A stretch of 60,617 nt of DNA from Candidatus Omnitrophota bacterium (GTDB lineage Bacteria; Omnitrophota; Gorgyraeia; Zapsychrales; Fredricksoniimonadaceae): NCBI GenBank assembly GCA_028870995.1, contig JAGWOI010000014.1, positions 1-60,617 of the forward strand. Reading direction: 5' to 3'. Shown here piece after piece: positions 8,024-15,303 of this stretch. The notes beneath the pieces are model-generated. The model was not told the origin of the DNA, did no database searches, and worked only from the letters and a program-made list of their open reading frames with translations. Within the stretch, counting starts at the first letter, position 1. Every line of letters begins with the position of its first letter. Both the position numbers and the translations under genes were made by a program.

Positions 8024-8063
8024 TTACCTAACAAATATAATTATATCATATTTTGTTAGGTAA
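8024..8063. repeat. 40-bp inverted repeat, operator candidate II
   Basis: Perfect 12-bp arms TTACCTAACAAA (8024-8035) and TTTGTTAGGTAA (8052-8063) flank an AT-only centre. It lies upstream of the -35 box. Together with candidate I there are four half-sites at 7965, 8004, 8024 and 8063 in alternating orientation. Confidence 0.7.
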
Positions 8064-8134
8064 CATTGTCGTTGATAGGGACACTTCTGTCGTAACTCTT
8101 TGAGTGACAATGGCTCCCGCGGAAACGGTCCAAG

Positions 8135-8623
8135 TTAGAACAATTCCTTGCTCTGTTTATACGGGGGTAGGGCCAACGGGTTTTTGCGGTTGTAGGCGTG
8201 GGGGTCGAAAACCCAGTCAAAGTCGTTCTCACGCTCGGGGTACCACTCGCCGAAGAACTTGACGTCGCCGTTCTTCTTGTTGATGACCACCACATACTGG
8301 GCCTGGCGCAATTGGGTGTAGGTATTCAAATACGCATGTTTGTTCATGGGCTCAAGCCAGTTGTGCCCGAAGACCACAAACCAATAATCGGGATATTTGG
8401 CTGCCAAGGCACCGGTCTTGATGTCCGGATAGGTGACGCGGTAGCTGTCGCGTTCTATGGTATCAATGAGCTTGCGCTGGGCAATGATCTTGGCCTGCTC
8501 CGTGCCCACCGGGCCGGGATGCACCATGCGCTGGTAATTCTTATAAATGGCCTTGGTGGAGGCACAGCCAGCGGCCGTGGCCAGGAAGCACAGCAGCAGC
8601 ACAAAAAATGAACGGTTTTTCAT
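8135..8623 (-). CDS. Small lipoprotein of unknown function
   Basis: 162 residues beginning MKNRSFFVLLLCFLATAAGC, a lipoprotein signal peptide with the lipobox cysteine at about residue 20, so the mature protein should be membrane-anchored on the periplasmic or outer-membrane side. The rest is a small mixed domain rich in aromatic residues (KYPDYWFVVFGHNW, FFGEWYPERENDFDW), with a mid-section QAQYVVVINKKNGDVKFFG that could be a PepSY-like strand pair; I do not recognise the family. The ATG overlaps the recO stop by ATGA, so it is the distal gene of a recO operon. The 70 bases downstream separate it from the palindromes of the accessory island. Confidence 0.75.
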   Translation of the reverse strand: MKNRSFFVLLLCFLATAAGCASTKAIYKNYQRMVHPGPVGTEQAKIIAQRKLIDTIERDSYRVTYPDIKTGALAAKYPDYWFVVFGHNWLEPMNKHAYLNTYTQLRQAQYVVVINKKNGDVKFFGEWYPERENDFDWVFDPHAYNRKNPLALPPYKQSKELF

Positions 8624-9354
8624 GACAAAAACCTCGTCGAGCGCAAATTGCGCTCCAGATGGAAAACCAAAAAGTGATTGAGGATATATTTAAGCTCGCG
8701 CTTGATAAAAGGCGCCATACCAAGCCGCAGGGCGCCTTCCCAGGTGTTCCTTTGAATATGCAAAATGGAGGCGACCGCCCCTGAAGAAATAGGCGTCGCC
8801 TCCCCTGCCGCATCCTGGCAGCCGGGGCACAACAGCCCGCCTAAGCGCAGACTAAAGCGCGGAGCCTGCACCACCTCATTGTTGCAGCTCACACAGGTCT
8901 CCAGATGGGGCTTAAAACCGGACAAGGACAAAATTTTTATCTGAAACGTATGCACCAGCTTCCCAACATCCTGGGTGGTTTGCAGGGTCTTAAGAAAAGC
9001 CCGCACCAAATTATAGATCTCATCATTTTTCTCCTCGGCCGGCATCAGCGTATCAATAAGCTCCGATGCATAGCTGGCCGCGGTCATGCGGTCCAAATCC
9101 TGCCGGAAACCGGCGAAAAAATCCTTCATGTCGCATTGGCTGACCAAATGAATGTCGCTGTTGCGGTACTGGTAATAAACGATGTCGTTAAGCGAAAAGC
9201 GGTCGACACTGGAGGCGAATTTCCTGGGGTCTTTGCGGATACCCTTCAAGACACCCTTGACCTTGCCGTAGTCACGGGTAAAAAAAGTGACGATGCGGCT
9301 GGTCTCCCTAAAATCAAAACTTTTAAGGACTATGCCTTCAGTTTTTACAATCAT
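8620..9354 (-). CDS. recO: DNA repair protein RecO
   Basis: 244 residues from ATG 9354 (MIVKTEGIVLKSFDFRETS); an upstream extension of 47 codons lies in the promoter and in the divergent exeA gene and is rejected. RecO has an N-terminal OB fold (about 1-80), then a helical domain with a zinc finger at Cys154, Cys157, Cys176 and Cys179, all present. It anneals SSB-coated single strands and loads RecA with RecR in the RecF pathway. Its promoter (TTGAAT, 17 bases, CATAAT) puts the transcription start on the ATG itself, so the message is predicted leaderless. It is divergent from exeA and followed by the lipoprotein gene. Confidence 0.92.
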   Translation of the reverse strand: MIVKTEGIVLKSFDFRETSRIVTFFTRDYGKVKGVLKGIRKDPRKFASSVDRFSLNDIVYYQYRNSDIHLVSQCDMKDFFAGFRQDLDRMTAASYASELIDTLMPAEEKNDEIYNLVRAFLKTLQTTQDVGKLVHTFQIKILSLSGFKPHLETCVSCNNEVVQAPRFSLRLGGLLCPGCQDAAGEATPISSGAVASILHIQRNTWEGALRLGMAPFIKRELKYILNHFLVFHLERNLRSTRFLS

Positions 9355-9357
9355 GCC

Positions 9358-9389
9358 TTGATTATGCCAAAAGTATTGTGTATATTCAA
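9358..9389. promoter_or_regulatory. Overlapping divergent promoters of recO and exeA
   Basis: Plus strand: TTGATT (9358-9363), 17 bases, TATATT (9381-9386), start near 9393, serving exeA. Minus strand: TTGAAT (9389-9384), 17 bases, CATAAT (9366-9361), start near 9354, serving recO. The two promoters interlock over the same 32 bases, so polymerases must exclude each other. Both predicted starts coincide with the initiation codons. Confidence 0.65.
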
Positions 9390-9393
9390 GGAT

Positions 9394-10212
9394 GTGTACA
9401 AGGATTTTTATAAGCTCAAAGAATCCCCATTCAACATCACGGCTGATCCTGGTTTCTTCTTTCCCTCTTCGCGCCATGAGGAGGCCTTTAACCATTTGGT
9501 CTACGGCATCCAGTCGCGCCGGGGCATCCTTGTCATCACCGGCGAGATTGGCACCGGCAAAACCACCCTGTGCCGCACCATCCTCAACCGCCTGGACAAG
9601 TCCGTCAAGACCGCCCTTATCTTAAACCCGGTCTTTTCCGACATGCAGCTCCTGCAGATGATCATCAATGACTTAGGCATCTCCTATGTCAAGAAGACCA
9701 AGCTCGATCTGGTGGGGGCCATTGCCTTATTTCTGATCGAGGAATCGGCCAAGGGCAATAATGTCGTTGTCATCATCGACGAGTGCCAGAATCTTAATGT
9801 CCGCCAGCTGGAACAGATCCGCCTCTTGTCCAACCTGGAGACGGAAAAGGAAAAATTATTGCAGATCGTTTTAGTGGGACAGCCTGAGCTTAGCGATAAA
9901 CTCAAAAGCCCGGCCTTGCGCCAGCTGACCCAGCGGGTGAGCGTGCATTATCATATGCTTCCCCTGCTTAAGACCGAGGTGGAGCAGTATATTAACCATC
10001 GTTTAAAAGTGGCCGAGGCGGATCCCAAGCTCGAGTTTACACCGCAGGCCATTGACGCTATTTTTGAAGTTTCAAAAGGCACGCCGAGGGTCATCAACGT
10101 GTTGTGCGACCGGGCCCTGCTGGCGGGATTTGCCAAGGGCACCTTTAGCATCGACCACACCCTGATCCTCGAAAGTGCTAAGGAAACCCAATATAACTAT
10201 GAGCATCATTAA
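9394..10212 (+). CDS. ExeA/GspA-type AAA ATPase
   Basis: 272 residues from the GTG at 9394, giving (M)YKDFYKLKESPFNITADP, the almost invariant start of this family. An in-frame ATG at 9364 lies inside the predicted promoter spacer and is rejected. The AAA domain shows Walker A GEIGTGKTTL (50-59), Walker B VVVIIDECQNL (about 124-134) and the sensor region QIVLVGQPEL. ExeA-type ATPases hydrolyse ATP and with a GspB/ExeB partner help assemble the type II secretion channel across peptidoglycan; related proteins act in type IV pilus systems. The 3' end overlaps the gspB-like gene by 14 bases, which supports that partnership. There is no C-terminal peptidoglycan-binding domain, so it is the short form. 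Confidence 0.9.
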   Translation: MYKDFYKLKESPFNITADPGFFFPSSRHEEAFNHLVYGIQSRRGILVITGEIGTGKTTLCRTILNRLDKSVKTALILNPVFSDMQLLQMIINDLGISYVKKTKLDLVGAIALFLIEESAKGNNVVVIIDECQNLNVRQLEQIRLLSNLETEKEKLLQIVLVGQPELSDKLKSPALRQLTQRVSVHYHMLPLLKTEVEQYINHRLKVAEADPKLEFTPQAIDAIFEVSKGTPRVINVLCDRALLAGFAKGTFSIDHTLILESAKETQYNYEHH

Positions 10213-10735
10213 TGACGCCCTAAAGAAGGTACAACGCATGCGCGAAGGTAAAGAAGTTGATGAAAAAAATGAAGCGCCGGTTGAATATTTAACGCCGCCT
10301 AAAAGCAAGGTGAAGTCCTTTCTGGCCTTCCTGTGCGCCCTGGTGATCCTGGGCGGATGTTTCTTCTTTCTGTACAAACAAATGAATGTTTATTTCCCCG
10401 GCCCCATGGCCAAGGCGAGGAGCCTGTACTTCAAACTCATGCATCAAAAGGAAGCCAAACAGGCCACGGCACCCCTGCCGCCCCTGGCCAAGATCAAGGT
10501 GGGCCCTGCTGCCAAGTCCGACGCTGCCGCCGCTGGGCAAACTGCCGTCACGCAAAATGCACCCCTAAACATCCACGGGGTGCTGGCCGGCGGCTCGAAA
10601 AATCTGGTGTTGATCGATGACCAGGTCTACCAGGAAGGCGATGAGGTCGACGGCATCAAGATCGTCAAGATCAGCCTGAATGCCATTACCGTTATCAATA
10701 ACGGGCAGGAAGAAATCATTCCTGTGAAGCATTAA
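10199..10735 (+). CDS. GspB-like partner of the ExeA ATPase
   Basis: 178 residues from ATG 10199 (MSIINDALKKVQRMREG), the N-terminal signature of GspB/ExeB-like proteins; an earlier ATG at 10175 adds 8 non-conserved residues. A single membrane segment at about 40-60 (FLAFLCALVILGGCFFFLY) is followed by a Pro/Ala-rich linker and a C-terminal type II secretion B domain (NIHGVLAGGSKNLVLIDDQ, EGDEVDGIKIVKIS). It would sit in the inner membrane with its C-terminus in the periplasm and work with the ATPase in building a secretin or pilus machine. It ends head-on with aroB; their stop codons overlap. Confidence 0.85.
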   Translation: MSIINDALKKVQRMREGKEVDEKNEAPVEYLTPPKSKVKSFLAFLCALVILGGCFFFLYKQMNVYFPGPMAKARSLYFKLMHQKEAKQATAPLPPLAKIKVGPAAKSDAAAAGQTAVTQNAPLNIHGVLAGGSKNLVLIDDQVYQEGDEVDGIKIVKISLNAITVINNGQEEIIPVKH

Positions 10736-11823
10736 TCCAGATAAAGTTTAATTGACTCGGTGATGATATCGGCGGGAATGTCGCGCACAACCGCCACCTG
10801 GCCTATCTTTAAGGCCAGCACAAAACGGTTGTGCCCTGCGAAAAACTTCTTGTCGTGCTGCATCAAATTCATTATCTTCGCAAGCGCCACCCCTTTGATC
10901 CTCTCAGGCAGGCCCACGGCGCTGATCAGGGCGTTGATCCTCTTCTCCTCTGATGTCTTCAAAAAGCCCAGCAAAACGGAAATACGGGCCGCCACACGCA
11001 TGCCAAGACCGACCGCCTCGCCATGATGGTACTGGTCATACCGGGCGGCCGCCTCGACGGCATGGCCTACCGTATGGCCGAAGTTGAGGATGGTGCGCAG
11101 GCCCTTGGTCTCTTTTTCGTCCATGGAAACGACCTGGGCCTTGATGGCTGCACAGCGGCGCACGACGGTATTCAAAGATGCCGTGTCACCTTTCAAGAGC
11201 TTTTGATGATTGGAGCTGATAAAATTAAAGAGACCGGCGTCCCTGATAATGCCGTATTTGATGGCCTCCGCCAGGCCGTTACGGATCTGGCGAAGGTCCA
11301 GGGTCTTGAGCACTTGGGCATCGGCAAGCACTAAGCGGGGCTGATAAAAAGCACCCACCAGATTTTTGCCCGTTGGCAGATCGATGGCGGTCTTGCCGCC
11401 TATAGCAGAATCGATCTGGGCCAGGAGCGTCGTAGGCACCTGGATATAAGGCACGCCGCGTTTATAAATGGCAGCCACAAACCCGGCCAGATCGCCAACT
11501 ACTCCCCCGCCTAAAGCCGCGATAAAAATCTTCTTGTCCACGTCATAGGCACTGATCTGTGTCAGCAGCTTCATGGCGCAGGCAGCGCTTTTGCTGGGTT
11601 CGCCTTCGGGAACGGTGAAGGTCTTGACGGAATAACCGGCTTTTTTAAGGCCGGCGGCAAGCTTGCCCCAGTGCAGCCGCTCAAGACGGACGTGCGTAAT
11701 GATGACCACATCCTTGCCCAATCCCAAATGGCGGATAAACTTGGGCAATTGGCCTAAAATCCCGCTGCCAACGGTGATGTTATAAGGATTATTCTTCAAC
11801 CGGACTGGAATATTGGTGCTCAT
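10732..11823 (-). CDS. aroB: 3-dehydroquinate synthase
   Basis: 363 residues from ATG 11823. AroB converts DAHP to 3-dehydroquinate, the second step of the shikimate pathway, with NAD and a divalent metal. Visible signatures: GGGVVGDLAGFVAA (NAD and substrate binding), VPTTLLAQIDSAIGGKTAID, GKNLVGAFYQP, and the metal-ligand region FGHTVGHAVE with GLAEAIKYG. The start overlaps the stop of the M50 protease gene upstream (ATGA); six extra upstream codons are ignored. Its own stop overlaps that of gspB on the other strand. A complete, normal enzyme. Confidence 0.96.
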   Translation of the reverse strand: MSTNIPVRLKNNPYNITVGSGILGQLPKFIRHLGLGKDVVIITHVRLERLHWGKLAAGLKKAGYSVKTFTVPEGEPSKSAACAMKLLTQISAYDVDKKIFIAALGGGVVGDLAGFVAAIYKRGVPYIQVPTTLLAQIDSAIGGKTAIDLPTGKNLVGAFYQPRLVLADAQVLKTLDLRQIRNGLAEAIKYGIIRDAGLFNFISSNHQKLLKGDTASLNTVVRRCAAIKAQVVSMDEKETKGLRTILNFGHTVGHAVEAAARYDQYHHGEAVGLGMRVAARISVLLGFLKTSEEKRINALISAVGLPERIKGVALAKIMNLMQHDKKFFAGHNRFVLALKIGQVAVVRDIPADIITESIKLYLD

Positions 11824-12443
11824 ATCTGCACACCGATCCAATAACCTACTTGTTGTATTACTGGATACAGATAACCCATAAGGCCCACATTAAGAAGCAA
11901 GATGACAATGATTATACCAAAAGGTTCGAGCCGGTTGTAATAATAAGCCAGCTGCATCGGCAGCACACTTGTGACCACCCGGGAGCCGTCCAACGGCGGG
12001 ATGGGAATCATGTTAAAGACCGCGAGCGTCAGGTTGAGCATCACCGCCCAGGCAAAGGTGTGGGACGCCGCCTCCAGAGAGGGCCAGGTGTACAGCCGGG
12101 AAAAAATGAAAGCCAACGCGATATTGGTCAACGGTCCCGCCAGCGCCACCGAGGCCATCCCTAAACGGCGGTTGCGCAAGTTGCGGAAATTGACCGGCAC
12201 CGGCTTGGCCCAGCCAAAGAGCATAAGGCTTTTGGTCATGCCGATATAATAAGCCAAAAAAAGAATGCCGGGAACAATGATGCTGCCGACAGGGTCTATG
12301 TGGCTTATCGGATTCAAGGTGAGCCGCCCGTGGTCCTTGGCCGTTGGATCGCCGAAGGCATAGGCCATTAACCCATGGGCCAATTCGTGCAAAATAATGG
12401 CAGGCCCAAGCGCTACAACTATGAACAAAACAATTTCCAACAT
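11820..12443 (-). CDS. Site-2-protease-like M50 membrane metalloprotease (rhomboid-like YwhC type)
   Basis: 207 residues, nearly all hydrophobic helices. The zinc motif HELAH is at 19-23 in the first membrane segment, and FNMIPIPPLDG near 143-153 gives the third zinc ligand Asp152. This is the short family without PDZ or CBS domains, an intramembrane protease of unknown substrate. The ATG is directly preceded by T-rich DNA derived from a dispersed repeat (TCAATGTGTCCCGG type), and no ribosome-binding site is visible, so its translation may depend on the upstream SH3b gene, whose stop lies 25 bases before. It overlaps aroB by 4 bases. Confidence 0.9.
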   Translation of the reverse strand: MLEIVLFIVVALGPAIILHELAHGLMAYAFGDPTAKDHGRLTLNPISHIDPVGSIIVPGILFLAYYIGMTKSLMLFGWAKPVPVNFRNLRNRRLGMASVALAGPLTNIALAFIFSRLYTWPSLEAASHTFAWAVMLNLTLAVFNMIPIPPLDGSRVVTSVLPMQLAYYYNRLEPFGIIIVILLLNVGLMGYLYPVIQQVGYWIGVQI

Positions 12444-12450
12444 AAAAAAG

Positions 12451-12469
12451 TCAATGTGTCCCGGTTTTT
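12451..12469. repeat. Dispersed GGGACAC-type repeat, copy A
   Basis: TCAATGTGTCCCGGTTTTT is identical over 19 bases to copies at 42434-42452 (inverted) and 42495-42513. It fills the gap between the SH3b gene, whose stop codon it reaches, and the M50 protease start, and is flanked by A and T runs. Confidence 0.8.
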
Positions 12470-13265
12470 AAAGGACCAGGACGATCTTGTTGATATGCAA
12501 GAGCGGATACATGTATTTTTTCTGCGGGTCAGGGACAACGTTGCCTTCTATATTCACGACCGTATTGCAAAAATACTCCAGCTGCGGCATGTCCTTGAGC
12601 AGGAAGACGGACTTGTTGTCCAGGACGATCTCGTAGTGCACCTGCGGGTCTGCCGGTGTGACCAGCGCCTCCACCGTGCCCCGCATGGAAACCCACGGGC
12701 TCTGCGGCTCAGCAGCCTTGACCGGCGCTGCCACAGGTGCCGGCGGTGCGGCCGGCGGCAGCTGCACCTGCGGGATCAGCATGGCTTCCGGCACTTCACC
12801 GGAAACCTGCTTTAAAAAACCCTGATTGATCCACATCGCAGTCCCCGCAACCGGGCTTAAAACAGTCCACCCGTTGGCCTGCCCTAAAACCTTGACCAAG
12901 GTGCCTCTTTTGACCTCTCCCAAAGAAGCGGCGTCGCTGGTCGGACGGGAACGCACGTTCACATTGTCGCCGCTCACCTCGCCGACACCGTCCCCCTTCA
13001 TGTCCACATAATCGGAACGGATATAGGCCTTGGTGCCGGAAGGCGGCTGCACCTTGTACCACTCATAATAGTGGCCCAGCACCACCACCTTGTCGCCTTT
13101 GCGCAGTTCGTCAACTTTTTCGAAATTGATATTAGGGCCCGCCCTGACATTGACGGATTCCCTGGAGACTTCGGCCAGAAATGGGAAATGCTCATCGGCA
13201 TATCCCGGTCTTGCAAAGGCAATAACCAGGAACACCAATGAGCAAATTAAAGATTGTCTGGTCAT
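12468..13265 (-). CDS. Secreted protein with two SH3b domains
   Basis: 265 residues from ATG 13265, preceded by GAGAGGG; the frame extends to a TTG 18 bases earlier. A signal peptide (SLICSLVFLVIAFARPGYA) leads to two bacterial SH3 domains at about 32-90 (ESVNVRAGPNINFEKVDELR) and 95-150 (DNVNVRSRPTSDAASLGEV), then a Pro/Ala linker and a C-terminal domain of about 75 residues (SMRGTVEALVTPADPQVHY) that I do not recognise. SH3b pairs usually bind peptidoglycan or proteins in the periplasm. It is followed by the dispersed repeat and the M50 protease gene, with which it could be transcribed. Confidence 0.85.
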   Translation of the reverse strand: MTRQSLICSLVFLVIAFARPGYADEHFPFLAEVSRESVNVRAGPNINFEKVDELRKGDKVVVLGHYYEWYKVQPPSGTKAYIRSDYVDMKGDGVGEVSGDNVNVRSRPTSDAASLGEVKRGTLVKVLGQANGWTVLSPVAGTAMWINQGFLKQVSGEVPEAMLIPQVQLPPAAPPAPVAAPVKAAEPQSPWVSMRGTVEALVTPADPQVHYEIVLDNKSVFLLKDMPQLEYFCNTVVNIEGNVVPDPQKKYMYPLLHINKIVLVL

Positions 13266-13303
13266 GGATTCCCTCTCGTTCAATGATTAGAGAAGGTAAG
13301 AAG

Positions 13304-13597
13304 TTACTTTTTAGCGGCGCCTGCAGCTGGTTTGGCAGCGGCGGCTTTGGCATCGGCTGCGGGCTTGGCAGCTCCGGCAGCAGCAGCACCTTCAGCGGGT
13401 GCGGCAGCGGCAGTTTCTTCCTTGGCTTTCTTCTTGGCCTTGATGCGGACGATCTTGGTCTTAGGAAGACCCGTGATGGAAGCCTCTTCCTTCCAAAGGC
13501 CTTTTTTCATCAATTCCTTGATGCGCTCGATGCGCGTCTGCACAGACCTTTGGGTCACTGAAGCCTTGTCGACCTTTAACGAAGAATGTAATGACAT
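13304..13597 (-). CDS. Small basic protein of the PVC type with alanine-rich tail
   Basis: 97 residues from ATG 13597 with AAGGAG upstream. The first 57 residues (MSLHSSLKVDKASVTQRSV, then TRIERIKELMKKG and LPKTKIVRIK) match a short family of about 60 residues that I know from Verrucomicrobia, Chlamydiae and relatives and that is probably ribosome- or nucleic-acid-associated. Here it carries an extra tail of about 40 residues made almost only of Ala, Lys, Pro and Glu, which is unusual for the family. The ATG shares one base with the stop of the SPOR gene (TGATG), so the genes are coupled. It is useful as a lineage marker; its molecular role is unproven. Confidence 0.8.
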   Translation of the reverse strand: MSLHSSLKVDKASVTQRSVQTRIERIKELMKKGLWKEEASITGLPKTKIVRIKAKKKAKEETAAAAPAEGAAAAGAAKPAADAKAAAAKPAAGAAKK

Positions 13598-14154
13598 CAA
13601 AATCTCCTTACCTGACTTGAACGGTAAACAGCGGGCAGTTTTCTTGAATACCCCGACGCCGCTTCCTTGCTGCTGAAATTGCCGATGCACAGCAGCCAAT
13701 ACTTACCGCTTTTGATTAAAAATGTCGGAAAACCCTTTCCCTTCAGGGCGAGCGCATCGCCTTGAGCATATTGCTCATTGGCGTAGGTGGCCGCCTGTAA
13801 GGTGTAGCGCAGGCCTGTACCTACAATAAAACCGCGATCAGCCAGCGGCCTGGGCAGCGTCTTGGTCACAACCGGTGCCGCTGCAGCCGGGGCCGCAACC
13901 ATCGGACGGGGGTTAACATTCCAGGCAGCAGCAACCCGTTCGTCCAGGGTTTGGGCCGCCAGGCTCTTGCCCCGCTCCACCCCTAAAGAAAACGAAAAAA
14001 GCGCAATCATTATAGCCAAAATCGTCAAAATGACAAGACTTTCTATGGACAGGGTCAGGTTGGCTAAAAGGAACTTTGGTTTGTTGATATCTTCAAGGGT
14101 TGCTGAATTTGCGGGAAAAAGCTCAAACTGCGGCTGCTTATAATTTATGTTCAT
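13597..14154 (-). CDS. Membrane-anchored SPOR-like protein
   Basis: 185 residues. A cytoplasmic stretch of about 35 residues, one membrane helix (LVILTILAIMIALFSFSLGV, about 41-60), an Ala/Pro linker and a C-terminal domain RYTLQAATYANEQYAQGDAL...FLIKSGKYWLLCIGNF...RKLPAVYRSS, the pattern of a SPOR domain. SPOR domains bind denuded septal glycan strands, so a role in cell division or wall remodelling is likely. No clear ribosome-binding site is seen before the ATG at 14154. The 81 bases upstream (14155-14235) are AT-rich with a weak AAGGG/CCCTT hairpin. It is coupled to the small basic protein downstream. Confidence 0.8.
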   Translation of the reverse strand: MNINYKQPQFELFPANSATLEDINKPKFLLANLTLSIESLVILTILAIMIALFSFSLGVERGKSLAAQTLDERVAAAWNVNPRPMVAAPAAAAPVVTKTLPRPLADRGFIVGTGLRYTLQAATYANEQYAQGDALALKGKGFPTFLIKSGKYWLLCIGNFSSKEAASGYSRKLPAVYRSSQVRRF

Positions 14155-14235
14155 ATGTTATAAATCCATTAAATTAGAAGGGACTGGCCCTTTTTGTTTT
14201 ATTGTGGAAAACAACCAATTAAAAGTCATTATGTT

Positions 14236-15303
14236 CTATGACTTTATCAAAGACAAGAGTTTTCTGAATTTTTTTTGGGTGGCCAGGCGGTTAAATGCGT
14301 CGACGATTTTGGGGTCGAACTGCGTGCCGCGGCAGCGGACCAGCTCGTCGAGAGCAGCGTCGACGGAAACCGGCGGATGGTAGGACCTGCCCTGCACCAT
14401 CGCCTCAAAAGCATCGACGCAGGCAATGATGCGCGCGCCCAGCGGGATCTGTTCTTTTTTAAGCCCCGACGGGTAACCGCTCCCGTCGTAATGCTCGTGA
14501 TGGTGCAGGATGATGGGCAGCACGGGCTTGAGAAACCCCGCCGACGAGATCAGGGCAACACTGTACTGGGTGTGCCGGCGCACCAGGCTGAATTCATCGT
14601 CGGAAAGTTTGGAGGGCTTGGTCAGGATCTGGTGCGGCAGGTCGATAAGCCCGATATCGTGCAGGAGGCTTGCGTATTCCAGCTGCTTGATCCCGTCGCT
14701 GCTCACCTTCAGATAGATCCCCAGCGCCTTGACGATCTCCATGTAGGCGGGCGGATGGGTCAGCCCCGAGAGGGGCTGTTTTTTCAAAAGGTTGCCGATG
14801 GAGGCGATGGCCCCCAGAACCACCTTCTCATGTTCCTGATGCAGCTGCAAATTCTTGATGGCGGTCACCACCTGCTCGGCGAAGACCGAAAGCATTTCAT
14901 AATCGAAATCATTGAAGGCCTCCTGCGAGGCGGTGCGGCGCACGAAAATGGCCCCCAGATAATCGTCGGCGACCAGCGGCAGCCCGATGCAGTGGTCCTT
15001 GAGGACCGATGCCCCGCGGGTCACCGCCAGCACCTCCTCGCCCACGTCCTTGAAGTCGCCGGGGCGGTCATGCCAGATGTTGATCTGGTTGTCGAACGTG
15101 GCGCACACCATCACATTTTTTTTGACCGGATGCACCAGATAGACACTCACCGACGAGGCATGGATGAACTGGCCCAGCAGGCGGGTCAGGCGCAGGGTCA
15201 GCTCCTTGACCGTATAGGTGGAATTGACCAGGCGGTAGACCATGTGGACCGCGGAAAGGACCAGGTGGTAACGCTTGCCTGAAGAGCCGGAATGAGGCAG
15301 CAT
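14236..15303 (-). CDS. GAF/HD-GYP domain protein (predicted cyclic-di-nucleotide phosphodiesterase)
   Basis: 355 residues. Residues 12-160 form a GAF-type sensor (LLGQFIHASSVSVYLVHPV, GLPLVADDYLGAIFV). The C-terminal HD-GYP domain has His-Asp at 215-216 (LLHDIGLIDLP), HHEHYDGSGYPSGL at about 268-281 and ARIIACVDAFEAM. HD-GYP enzymes hydrolyse cyclic di-GMP or related dinucleotides, under control here of an unknown GAF ligand. There is no receiver domain. The ATG touches the dgt stop with no gap, placing it last in the run nlpD-like, ATPase, phosphoesterase, HIT, dgt, HD-GYP. The metal ligands look complete, so it is probably active. Confidence 0.9.
   Translation of the reverse strand: MLPHSGSSGKRYHLVLSAVHMVYRLVNSTYTVKELTLRLTRLLGQFIHASSVSVYLVHPVKKNVMVCATFDNQINIWHDRPGDFKDVGEEVLAVTRGASVLKDHCIGLPLVADDYLGAIFVRRTASQEAFNDFDYEMLSVFAEQVVTAIKNLQLHQEHEKVVLGAIASIGNLLKKQPLSGLTHPPAYMEIVKALGIYLKVSSDGIKQLEYASLLHDIGLIDLPHQILTKPSKLSDDEFSLVRRHTQYSVALISSAGFLKPVLPIILHHHEHYDGSGYPSGLKKEQIPLGARIIACVDAFEAMVQGRSYHPPVSVDAALDELVRCRGTQFDPKIVDAFNRLATQKKFRKLLSLIKS

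Noticed and set aside
7960-8065. Palindromes considered as CRISPR-like or transposon terminal repeats
   Set aside because: Repeat spacing is not CRISPR-like, there are only four half-sites, no transposase or target duplication is seen, and they overlap a consensus promoter, so operators are the simpler reading.
8905-9393. Upstream extension of the exeA frame
   Set aside because: It runs antisense through recO and the promoter; the family start is at 9394.
14275-15282. 335-codon open frame on the plus strand
   Set aside because: Antisense shadow of the HD-GYP gene in GC-rich DNA, His/Gln/Asp-rich translation without motifs.
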